Below, in pieces: positions 1 to 7,019 of a stretch of DNA of 64,000 bases. Under the pieces are notes generated by a model, which was not told where the DNA came from, did no database searches, and saw only the letters and a program-made list of their open reading frames with translations. Numbering within the stretch: position 1 is the first letter of the stretch; each line of letters opens with the position of its first letter. The position numbers and the translations under genes are program-made. Source of the DNA: Intrasporangium_A sp051961875 (GTDB lineage Bacteria > Actinomycetota > Actinomycetes > Actinomycetales > Dermatophilaceae); the NCBI RefSeq assembly GCF_051961875.1, contig NZ_JBQCCV010000249.1, positions 8,946 to 72,945 of the forward strand, given 5' to 3'.

Positions 1-865
1 CCAGCCGGCGCATCAGCCGGGAGCTCGCGAGACCGCCCAGCACGTCGATGGCGATCGCGCACGCGTGGTACTGGGGCGTGGCGTCGACGGGGAGCCGGAA
101 GGTCACGTAGACACGGTCGTTGGGCACGTCCCTGACGCGGTCCAGGCGCACTGCCTCGTCCAGCGGCGGAAGCTGGGGCAGGAGCGGCCGCTGGTGCACG
201 TCGATCGGCGGCAGGTCGCCGAAGTAGCGCTCGGCCATGGCGAACCCGTGCTCCGGGGTGAGGTCGCCCGCGAGGGTCAGCACCGTGTTGTTCGGGCCGT
301 AGTGGGCCCGGAAGAACGCGTGCACGTCCTCGAGCGTCGCGGCATCGAGGTCCTCCATCGACCCGATCGTCGGGTGGTGGTAGGGGTGCTCGGGCGGGAA
401 GACGGTCGCGTAGACGTCGATGAGGGCCGTGCCGTAGGGCTGGTTGTCGTACCGCTGGCGCTTCTCCTCCTTGACGACGTCCCGCTGGTTGTCGAGGTTC
501 TCCTGGTTCACCGCATCGAGCAGGTGACCGTGCCGGTCCGCCTCGAGCCACAGGGCGAGCTCGAGGGCCCCGGTCGGGACCGTCTCGAAGTAGTTGGTGC
601 GGTCGAACCACGTCGTCGCGTTGAGCCGGGCGCCCTGGTCCATCAGCAGCGAGAAGTGCTCCCCCGAGGCGACACTGCGGCTGCCCTGGAACATGAGGTG
701 CTCGAAGAGGTGGGCCAGCCCGGTCCCCCCGGGGCTCTCGTGGCGAGAACCGACGCCGACCCACAGGTTGACGGCGACGTTCGGCACGGCGTGGTCCTCC
801 GAGACGACGACCTGCAAGCCGTTGTCGAGCATCGTCCGGGCAAGCGGATAGGCGTTTCTCGTCAC
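1..865 (-). CDS. M16 family zinc metallopeptidase, N-terminal part (cut by window edge)
   Basis: This is the first 288 residues of an insulinase/pitrilysin-like peptidase; the C-terminal part lies beyond the left edge. The inverted zinc motif HLFEH is near residue 50. The downstream acidic helix of the M16 core (VVKEEKRQRYDNQPYG) provides the third metal ligand in this family. M16 peptidases degrade peptides in the cytoplasm or process envelope proteins. The GTG at 865 is chosen because the protein then begins directly with the family's usual opening, a short lead into DNGLQVVV; no strong ribosome site is visible. It follows surE on the same strand after an 88-base gap and may be co-transcribed. 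Family call is firm; substrate unknown. Confidence 0.88.
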   Translation of the reverse strand, partial: MTRNAYPLARTMLDNGLQVVVSEDHAVPNVAVNLWVGVGSRHESPGGTGLAHLFEHLMFQGSRSVASGEHFSLLMDQGARLNATTWFDRTNYFETVPTGALELALWLEADRHGHLLDAVNQENLDNQRDVVKEEKRQRYDNQPYGTALIDVYATVFPPEHPYHHPTIGSMEDLDAATLEDVHAFFRAHYGPNNTVLTLAGDLTPEHGFAMAERYFGDLPPIDVHQRPLLPQLPPLDEAVRLDRVRDVPNDRVYVTFRLPVDATPQYHACAIAIDVLGGLASSRLMRRL

Positions 866-953
866 CTGACCGACCCTAAGCGATCGCCCGCCGCGCAGCC
901 CCTCCGGGCGCAGACGCGCGAGCCGGGTGGGCTGCATACGGATGTATGGCGCG

Positions 954-1730
954 TCACCGCGCCGCCGTCCGGAACGGCAGCCCGCGCAGCCCCGGGGTGC
1001 GGCTCTCGCACGGCGCCTGCAGAGCGGTCACGGTGGCCCAGCCCGACGCGAGCAGCGCCTCGTCGGTGTGCTCGGAGTCTTCCTCGTCGACCTGCTGGAT
1101 CGACACGCTGACGAAGCCCTCGCCGACGCGTCCACGCTCGGCCTCGACGGTGCCGAAGGTGGCCAGCCGGGCCCGTGTGAGGCCTCGGAGATCGTCCAGC
1201 GGGACGTCGGGGATGTTGATGTTGAGGACCGGGGCCGCGTCGTCCGGCCACTGGCGCTCACAGAACCAGTCGAGCACCCGCGTCACCACCTCGACATGGG
1301 TCTGCTCGTGTCGGGGGTCGGTCATCGAGGACGAGAACGCGATGGCCGGGATGCCGTGCGCGGCCGCCGTGAAGGCTGCCCCGACCGTGCCCGAATGCAG
1401 GATCATGCTGCCGGTGTTCGGGCCCCGGTTGATGCCGGAGAGGACGAGACCGGGCACCTGGCAGAGCTCGCCGTTGGCGCAGCCCCGCACGATGAAGGCC
1501 GGCGCGCCCTCGACGGCCCACGCCTCGATCCCGTCGAGGCTCGCCGCCTCGTAGGGCTTGGCGACCGGGCCCTTGTCGGTCTCCAGTCCGGTGAGGGAGG
1601 CGCTCGCGCCGCTGCGCTCCTCGCTGGGCGCAGCGACATATGCGTCGAGTCCGTGCTTGCGGGCGGCCCGCGCGAGCCAGTGGAGGCCGAGGCTGCGCAC
1701 GCCGTCGTCGTTCGTCACCAGTGTCCGCAT
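954..1730 (-). CDS. surE: 5'/3'-nucleotidase SurE
   Basis: A 258-residue SurE-family phosphatase, which removes phosphate from 5'- and 3'-nucleoside monophosphates in the cytoplasm with a divalent metal. The N-terminal motif TNDDG (residues 6-10) supplies the two metal-binding aspartates D8 and D9. S40 in the ERSG motif and the asparagine of SGINRGPN (near residue 100) complete the known metal site. Length is normal for the family. The start lies 72 bases from a divergently transcribed sugar kinase, so the intergenic space must hold two promoters; no clear ribosome site is seen. The M16 peptidase gene follows on the same strand. Confidence 0.93.
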   Translation of the reverse strand: MRTLVTNDDGVRSLGLHWLARAARKHGLDAYVAAPSEERSGASASLTGLETDKGPVAKPYEAASLDGIEAWAVEGAPAFIVRGCANGELCQVPGLVLSGINRGPNTGSMILHSGTVGAAFTAAAHGIPAIAFSSSMTDPRHEQTHVEVVTRVLDWFCERQWPDDAAPVLNINIPDVPLDDLRGLTRARLATFGTVEAERGRVGEGFVSVSIQQVDEEDSEHTDEALLASGWATVTALQAPCESRTPGLRGLPFRTAAR

Positions 1731-1802
1731 CCTCGGCCCCTACCCACGAGCCGGGGCCGGTACCCCGGGCGTGGCGGCCGCCCCGCCGGGTAGTGCCCGA
1801 GC

Positions 1803-2771
1803 ATGGCCGCCGAGACGATCCACGACCCGCGCATGCCCACGCGGCTGCGGGCGGCCGTGTTCTGCCCGACGCCGTTCGTCACGGTGACCGTGGAGGACGT
1901 CTCCGGCTCCCCCGACATCCACATCCACGCGGGCGGACAGGGCATCTGGGTCGGGCGGATGCTGCGCGAGCTCGGCGTGAGCCCCGTGCTCTGCCTGCCG
2001 TGCGGCGGCGAGACCGGCCGCCTGCTCGGGCCGCTCCTCGAGGCCGAGTCCCTGGCCGTCCGGACCGTGCAGAGCGCCGGTCAGACAGCGGCATACGTCC
2101 ACGACCGGAGGGGCGGCGAGCGGCACGTCATCGCGACGACCGACCCGGCCCCCCTGGGACGGCACGAGGCGGACGAGCTCTACACAGCAACGCTCGAGGC
2201 CGCGGCCCGGGCCGATGTGTGCGTCATCTGCGGCCCGGCGACCGAGGGGGTCCTGCCCGAGGGGACGTATCGACGGCTGCCCGCCGACGTCCACGCGCTC
2301 GGCACGCCCACCGTCGCGGACCTCTCCGGCGACGCCCTCCGGGACGCCCTCGGCGGTGGCCTCGACGTGCTCAAGGTCAGCCACGAGGAGCTGGTCGACG
2401 ACGGCTGGGCCCCGGACGAGTCCGTCACGGCCCTGCGGGCGGGGATGGATCGGCTGCATGGGGCGGGTGCCGAGTCGGTCGTCGTCTCCCGCGCGCACGA
2501 ACCCGCTCTCGCGCTGCTCGAGGGGCGACTCGTCAGCGTCCACGGGCCGGTGATGCAGCGGGTCGACCACCGGGGCGCGGGCGACTCGATGACGGCCGGG
2601 CTCGCCGCGGGGGTGGCGCGGGGTCTGGGGTGGGCCGACGCGCTGCGGCTCGGGGCAGCCGCCGGCGCGCTCAACGTCACGCGGCACGGCGTCGCCACCG
2701 GTGGCCGCTCCGCCATCGACGCCCTGGCCGAGCGGGTCGAGGTGTCCCCCGTCGAGGCCGGCGCGCCATAG
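1803..2771 (+). CDS. PfkB-family carbohydrate kinase
   Basis: A 322-residue ribokinase-fold kinase, most like the 1-phosphofructokinase/tagatose kinase branch. The PfkB signature DHRGAGD is at residues 255-261, with D261 as the expected catalytic base, and the N-terminal region has the HAGGQGIWVGRML segment in place of the usual GGKGxNxA motif. It should phosphorylate a sugar or sugar phosphate with ATP in the cytoplasm. No PTS or transporter gene is nearby, so the substrate cannot be read from context. It is divergent from surE and followed after 69 bases by a baeRF-like gene. Family sure, substrate open. Confidence 0.85.
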   Translation: MAAETIHDPRMPTRLRAAVFCPTPFVTVTVEDVSGSPDIHIHAGGQGIWVGRMLRELGVSPVLCLPCGGETGRLLGPLLEAESLAVRTVQSAGQTAAYVHDRRGGERHVIATTDPAPLGRHEADELYTATLEAAARADVCVICGPATEGVLPEGTYRRLPADVHALGTPTVADLSGDALRDALGGGLDVLKVSHEELVDDGWAPDESVTALRAGMDRLHGAGAESVVVSRAHEPALALLEGRLVSVHGPVMQRVDHRGAGDSMTAGLAAGVARGLGWADALRLGAAAGALNVTRHGVATGGRSAIDALAERVEVSPVEAGAP

Positions 2772-2840
2772 GGAGAGGGGTGGTTTGTCCGGGATGCACT
2801 CGGGTAGCGGGCTTGGGACGCTCGATCCGAGGAGGTTCCC

Positions 2841-3959
2841 GTGCAACTCGACTGGCTTCGGCCCCTCACTCGCGTGCAGGGCCCTTACGCCACCGCGACG
2901 CTCGACGCGACGCACATCGCCCCGGCGACATCCGACCGTCCGGAAGAGATCTGGGCCAACGGTCGCCGCCACCTCGAACAGCTCGGCGCCGCAGCTGACA
3001 CCCTCGACGCGATGGAGAAGTCGGCGCTCGAGCCGTCGGGGCGCGGCGGTGAGCTGACCCGCGTCGTCTGTGGCGCCTCCGGCCAGCTCCTCCTCGACCT
3101 GACGTTCCCCGGCCGCCCCGTCCGGCAGAAGACGTCGTTCTCGTCGGCGCCGCACCTCATGCCACTCATCCGCGGCCTCGACGCCCACGAGCCGTATGCC
3201 GTGGTGCGGGTCGACCGGACGGGTGCGGACCTCGAGATGGTCGGCATCACCGGGACCGTCCTCGAGGACAGTGACGTGACGGGTGACCACGACGTCATCC
3301 ACAAGGTCTCCGCGGGTGGGATGGGTGAGCGCCGGATCCAGACCCGGGCGGAGGACTCCTGGAAGCACAACGCGGGCGAGGTCGCCCGTGCCGTCGACAG
3401 CGTGGTCCGTCGCGGCAAGCCCGCCGTCGTCTTCGTGATGGGCGACGAGCGGGCCATGTCGTTGCTCGGGGACCAGGCCTCACCGGACGTCCGCGAGCGT
3501 CTCGTCCCGCTCGCGACCGGTGGCCGGGCCCGGGGGGTCTCCAAGGAGGCCGAGGCCGAGGCGATCCAGGACGAGCTCGCGCGCCGCCGAGCCGGCCGGC
3601 AGCAGAAGCTGCGCGACGACTTCGAGGCCGCGCGGGGCACGACCGGCCGCGGTGCCGAGGGCCTCGACGCCGTCGTCGAGGCGGTCCGCAAGGCGCAGGT
3701 CGACACCCTGCTCCTGCGCGACGATCCTGCCGCCGACCGGACGCTCTTCGTCGGTGAGGACGCGTCGATGATCGGCCTCACCGAGGCCGACGCCCGGCAG
3801 GCCGGTGCGACGGCCCCGACGCCCGACCGGGTCGACGCGGCGCTCGTCTGGTCCCTCGCCGCCACCGGTGGCAGCGTGGGCCTCGTCGACGACGGCGTGC
3901 AGCTGCGGGACGGGGTGGCTGCCATCCTCAGATGGGACGATGACTCGACCCGGCACTGA
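2841..3959 (+). CDS. baeRF/Rv2629-like peptide-chain release factor-fold protein
   Basis: A 372-residue protein resembling actinobacterial Rv2629-type proteins, assigned to the bacterial archaeo-eukaryotic release factor (baeRF) clan. These combine an N-terminal domain, an eRF1-domain-2-like core and an L7Ae-like C-terminal domain. Supporting segments are VVFVMGDERA mid-protein and the C-terminal ALVWSLAATGGSVGLVDDG stretch. Members are proposed to act at ribosomes under stress or dormancy, but function is not settled. The start is a GTG preceded by GAGGAGG five bases upstream, an excellent ribosome site. It is probably transcribed alone or with the preceding kinase. Confidence 0.7.
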   Translation: MQLDWLRPLTRVQGPYATATLDATHIAPATSDRPEEIWANGRRHLEQLGAAADTLDAMEKSALEPSGRGGELTRVVCGASGQLLLDLTFPGRPVRQKTSFSSAPHLMPLIRGLDAHEPYAVVRVDRTGADLEMVGITGTVLEDSDVTGDHDVIHKVSAGGMGERRIQTRAEDSWKHNAGEVARAVDSVVRRGKPAVVFVMGDERAMSLLGDQASPDVRERLVPLATGGRARGVSKEAEAEAIQDELARRRAGRQQKLRDDFEAARGTTGRGAEGLDAVVEAVRKAQVDTLLLRDDPAADRTLFVGEDASMIGLTEADARQAGATAPTPDRVDAALVWSLAATGGSVGLVDDGVQLRDGVAAILRWDDDSTRH

Positions 3960-4027
3960 CGCGTCCCTGACGCGCTCCGAGCGACAGCCATCGCGCCGGT
4001 CTCCCAGCAGAGGCCGAGTGGCACCCC

Positions 4028-5143
4028 TTAGAGGAGCTCGCGCAGTGCGTGGAGCGCCCTGTACACGTCGTCGTCGCTGACGTAGGACGCGAGCGACGCC
4101 CGCACGACCGTGCCCTCGGCCGTCGCTCCCGCCCAGAGATGGACCCCGCGAGCGGCGAGGGCCCGTTTCAAGCCGGCGCCGTCGCTGGTGGCGAGCCGGA
4201 CCGCCGCCATGGCGGGCGTCTGGGAGTTCCCCGGGATCTGCTCCGCGCCCGGCAGCTTGTGCAGGGCCCGCCGGACCGTCTCCGTGAGCGCGCGCATGCG
4301 CTGCCGGGCACCGGCCGCCGCCAGCGTGCGGTGCACCTCACGGACGGCGTCGGTGACGAGGAACGGCGCGATGTCTGTCGTGCCCACCCACGAGAACCGC
4401 TCGGGTGCAGTGGGCGCGTGGGCGTGCCAGCTCGTCACGAGGGGTCGCACCCCCGCCCGGTCCCCCGGTGGGATGAACAGCGCACCGGTCCCACGCGGGA
4501 AGTGACCCCACTTGTGCAGGGTGGCGGCGTACCAGGCTCCCTGACCGGTGACCCGGCTCGTATCGACGAGCCCCGGACCGTGGGCACCGTCGACGACGAG
4601 CGCTGTCGAGGAGCCCGCGAGCGCGGCCGCCGCCTCCTCCACGGGGAGGAGCTCGGCCCAGGGAGAAGTCACGTGGCTCAGCAGGACGGCACGCGTACGG
4701 GGGCCGACCGCGTCGAGCACTGCGCTGACGGCGGCCGTCGCGGACAGTCCGGCAACCGGAACCCTGCGGATCCGCACCCCCCGGCCGGCCAACACCTCGA
4801 GGGCGAGGCCGGTCGCGTCATACTCGTGGGTCGTCGTGACGACCTCGTCGTCGGGGCCAGGGGCGAGGTGGGCGAGCGCCGTCTGCAGCGCCGTCGTCGC
4901 GTTGGCGGTGAAGACCGTCCCGGCAGGGTCCCAGCCGAGCCAGGCGGCAAGGGCGGTCCGGGAGCGCTCCAGGTCCGCGAAGAGCCGGTCCTCGAAGAAG
5001 GCGTCGAAGTCCCGCTCGGCGGCCGCCCGTGCCTGGGTGACGGCCTCCTGCACGCGGCGCGGCACGGCACCGAACGAGCCGTGGTTGAGGTGGGCGACGC
5101 CCCAGTCGAGGGTGAACTCCGCACGCACGGCACTGACGTCCAC
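4028..5143 (-). CDS. Class V aminotransferase-fold PLP enzyme (isopenicillin-N epimerase-like)
   Basis: A 371-residue fold-type I PLP enzyme. The N-terminal LNHGSFGAVP segment is typical of the isopenicillin-N epimerase-like/cysteine desulfurase superfamily, VVDGAHGPG carries the PLP-ring aspartate, and TLHKWG carries the Schiff-base lysine K211. Likely reactions are epimerisation, desulfuration or transamination of an amino acid; the substrate cannot be inferred. An in-frame ATG lies 87 bases further upstream, but the GTG at 5143 is preferred: it has GGAGAGGGGG just upstream, and the extra residues are low in complexity. It follows the monooxygenase gene after 141 bases without an obvious terminator. 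Confidence 0.85.
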   Translation of the reverse strand: MDVSAVRAEFTLDWGVAHLNHGSFGAVPRRVQEAVTQARAAAERDFDAFFEDRLFADLERSRTALAAWLGWDPAGTVFTANATTALQTALAHLAPGPDDEVVTTTHEYDATGLALEVLAGRGVRIRRVPVAGLSATAAVSAVLDAVGPRTRAVLLSHVTSPWAELLPVEEAAAALAGSSTALVVDGAHGPGLVDTSRVTGQGAWYAATLHKWGHFPRGTGALFIPPGDRAGVRPLVTSWHAHAPTAPERFSWVGTTDIAPFLVTDAVREVHRTLAAAGARQRMRALTETVRRALHKLPGAEQIPGNSQTPAMAAVRLATSDGAGLKRALAARGVHLWAGATAEGTVVRASLASYVSDDDVYRALHALRELL

Positions 5144-5284
5144 GGCTGGTTCCCCCTCTCCGGTCGTCGTCCTCGGCTCCACAAGCTCGCTGGAGCCGGA
5201 CGGGATCGTAGCGTGCCCTCCCCCGGCCACCGGCCCTCGCCGCTGCGAGCGGGTGCCGGCGCTGGGTGGGTCGCGGCCCTGCCG

Positions 5285-6394
5285 TCAGCCGCCCTGCGGG
5301 AGCAGCACGGTCTCGTGCCGGCGGGCCACCGCGTCCTGGGCCATCCTCACGTCGAGCGTCTCGGCGTCGGCGCCGACGAAGCCGAGGAGCGCGGAGCCAC
5401 GGCAGGTCTGCCAGGGCAGGCCGAGGAAGTACAGCCCGGGGGCGTCGCTCACCCCGCGGTCGTGCTGGACCTGCCCGTCGACGACGACGCCCGGCACGTC
5501 CAGCCAGGAGTAGTCCGGCCGGTACCCGGTGGCCCAGACGACCGCGTCCACGGGCGTGCTCGTGCCGTCCGCGAAGCGCGCGACCCGCTCGCTGAAGCCG
5601 GTCAGGCGGGGCCGGAGGTCGATGCCCCGGCGACGCAGCGTGGAGGTCCTCGTGCCGATGACGATGTCGCCGCGGGAGCGCAGGCGGCGCGCGATGCGGC
5701 TTTCCGTCGGGACGGTGAAGAATCCGGACCTCGTCAGCCAGAAGAACAGGTCGCGACCGGCGACCCGCTGGGGCAGCTCCAGGGACCGGGAACCCACGGC
5801 GACGGTCACAGGAGCGCGTTCGGCGAGCTCTCCCGCGATCTGCAGACCCGAGTTGCCACCGCCGACGACCAGGACGTGGCCGTGCTCTCCCAGCGACTCC
5901 GGGTTGCGGTAGTCGGCACTGTGCAGCTGTCGCACCTCCGGGTCCAGCTGCCCAGCGAGGGCGGGGGTGTGCGGGCGCTGGAAGGGTCCGGTCGCCACCA
6001 CCACCTGCCTGGCGCGCAGCTGACCGGTCGGCGTCGTGAGGACGAAGCCGTCGTCGCTGCGGTGCAACGCCTGGACCGGAGCGTTGACCTCCACGGGCAG
6101 CGCGAAGCGTTCGGCATAGCCGGCCAGGTAGTCCGCGACCTCGTCCTTGCTCGGGTGGGTGTCGCGCGGCGCGGGAAAGGGCAGGCCGGGAAGGGAGTCG
6201 TACTGAGCGGGGCTGAAGAGCCGCAGCGAGTCCCAGCGGGTGCGCCAGGAGTGCCCGACCTCAGGGCCCGCCTCGAGCAGCAGGAAGTCGGCGTCTCGGC
6301 GGGCGAGGTAGTGACCGAGGGCGAGCCCGGCCTGGCCCGCGCCGATCACGATGACGTCGCGGACCTGCTGGTCTGCGGATGGGTGGAGTGACAT
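5285..6394 (-). CDS. FAD-dependent NAD(P)H-binding monooxygenase (CzcO-like)
   Basis: A 369-residue flavoprotein of the single-component flavin monooxygenase/CzcO group. The FAD dinucleotide fold is GAGQAG at residues 18-23. A second fold with GGGNSG near residue 170 should bind NADPH, and ATGYRPDYSW near residue 310 is the conserved C-terminal FAD motif. It would oxygenate a small lipophilic or sulfur/nitrogen-containing compound in the cytoplasm. The ATG at 6394 has AAAGGAGA seven bases upstream, which rejects longer in-frame starts. It lies 50 bases downstream of a small membrane-protein gene and is probably co-transcribed with it from the promoter carrying the element at 6978-7002. Confidence 0.88.
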   Translation of the reverse strand: MSLHPSADQQVRDVIVIGAGQAGLALGHYLARRDADFLLLEAGPEVGHSWRTRWDSLRLFSPAQYDSLPGLPFPAPRDTHPSKDEVADYLAGYAERFALPVEVNAPVQALHRSDDGFVLTTPTGQLRARQVVVATGPFQRPHTPALAGQLDPEVRQLHSADYRNPESLGEHGHVLVVGGGNSGLQIAGELAERAPVTVAVGSRSLELPQRVAGRDLFFWLTRSGFFTVPTESRIARRLRSRGDIVIGTRTSTLRRRGIDLRPRLTGFSERVARFADGTSTPVDAVVWATGYRPDYSWLDVPGVVVDGQVQHDRGVSDAPGLYFLGLPWQTCRGSALLGFVGADAETLDVRMAQDAVARRHETVLLPQGG

Positions 6395-6444
6395 GGGGGG
6401 TCTCCTTTGAAGTGGGTGTGTCGGTTGGGAGAAGATCGGGGCAG

Positions 6445-6921
6445 TCAGCCGAGGCCGACGGTGAGGAGCACCGCGGCGACGGTGAGGTCGCACGCCATGC
6501 AGGTCTCGGCGTACCAGCGGGGCACCACGCGGCCGGCGTGGTGGTGGACCACGTCCCACGCCGCGTGGGCGATCCATCCCGCAGCCAGGACATAGCGCGC
6601 CGCAGCCGGGTCCGCCACGACGACGGCGAGCGCGACCGCGCCGAACCCGACGACGCCGATGGTCTGTGCAGTGCGCCAGCGGCGCTCACCGAGCTCGCCG
6701 CGGGCAGCGCCCCACACGAGATAGATGACTGCGGCGGCCAGGAGGCACGCGGCGCCGAGCCAGGTGCGAGCGCTCGTCGGTATCGGGGCGACGACGGCCA
6801 GGCTGGCGCCGGTGGCGGCGACGCCGAGAGCCGTCGGCCAGCGCCGGGCCAGTCGCTCGAGCAGGCGCGGGCGAGCAGTCGAGGGGGTCACTACGGGCGC
6901 GGTGGCCGGGGTGGGTTCCAT
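6445..6921 (-). CDS. Small conserved-looking membrane protein
   Basis: A 158-residue hydrophobic protein with about five predicted membrane segments, an N-terminal basic stretch (RPRLLERLARRWP) and a histidine-rich AAWDVVHHHAGR segment before the last helix. That final part, with conserved-looking His, Trp, Asp and two Cys (ETCMACD), could bind a metal or cofactor; this is inferred from composition only. I do not recognise the family. The ATG follows GAAGGAGA at good spacing. It is the first gene of a probable two-gene unit with the flavin monooxygenase, and its promoter region carries one of four shared upstream elements. Confidence 0.72.
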   Translation of the reverse strand: MEPTPATAPVVTPSTARPRLLERLARRWPTALGVAATGASLAVVAPIPTSARTWLGAACLLAAAVIYLVWGAARGELGERRWRTAQTIGVVGFGAVALAVVVADPAAARYVLAAGWIAHAAWDVVHHHAGRVVPRWYAETCMACDLTVAAVLLTVGLG

Positions 6922-6977
6922 GGAGGTCTCCTTCGTCCGGATCGGTCTGATCGGACGCTAGGAGGCGGACGGTCCCG

Positions 6978-7002
6978 GTCACGCCGGGAAAACCGCCGGG
7001 TT
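6978..7002 (-). promoter_or_regulatory. Shared upstream element, copy A
   Basis: Read on the minus strand this is AACCCGGCG, six variable bases, then CCGGCGTGA. It ends 56 bases before the start of the membrane-protein gene. The same arrangement occurs before three other transcription units (9772, 11347, 15338). The AAC block and the CGTGA block sit 16 bases apart, the geometry of an ECF sigma-factor promoter, but the CCGGCG direct repeat in between could equally be an operator. Confidence 0.6.
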
Positions 7003-7019
7003 CGGGCTCGACGTGGGCG

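Noticed and set aside
5144..5230. Upstream extension of the class V aminotransferase
   Set aside because: An in-frame ATG exists at 5230, but the added residues are low-complexity and the GTG at 5143 has the better ribosome site.
4049..6391. 780-codon plus-strand frame across the aminotransferase and monooxygenase genes
   Set aside because: Antisense to two recognisable enzymes, no ribosome site, no domain-like sequence.
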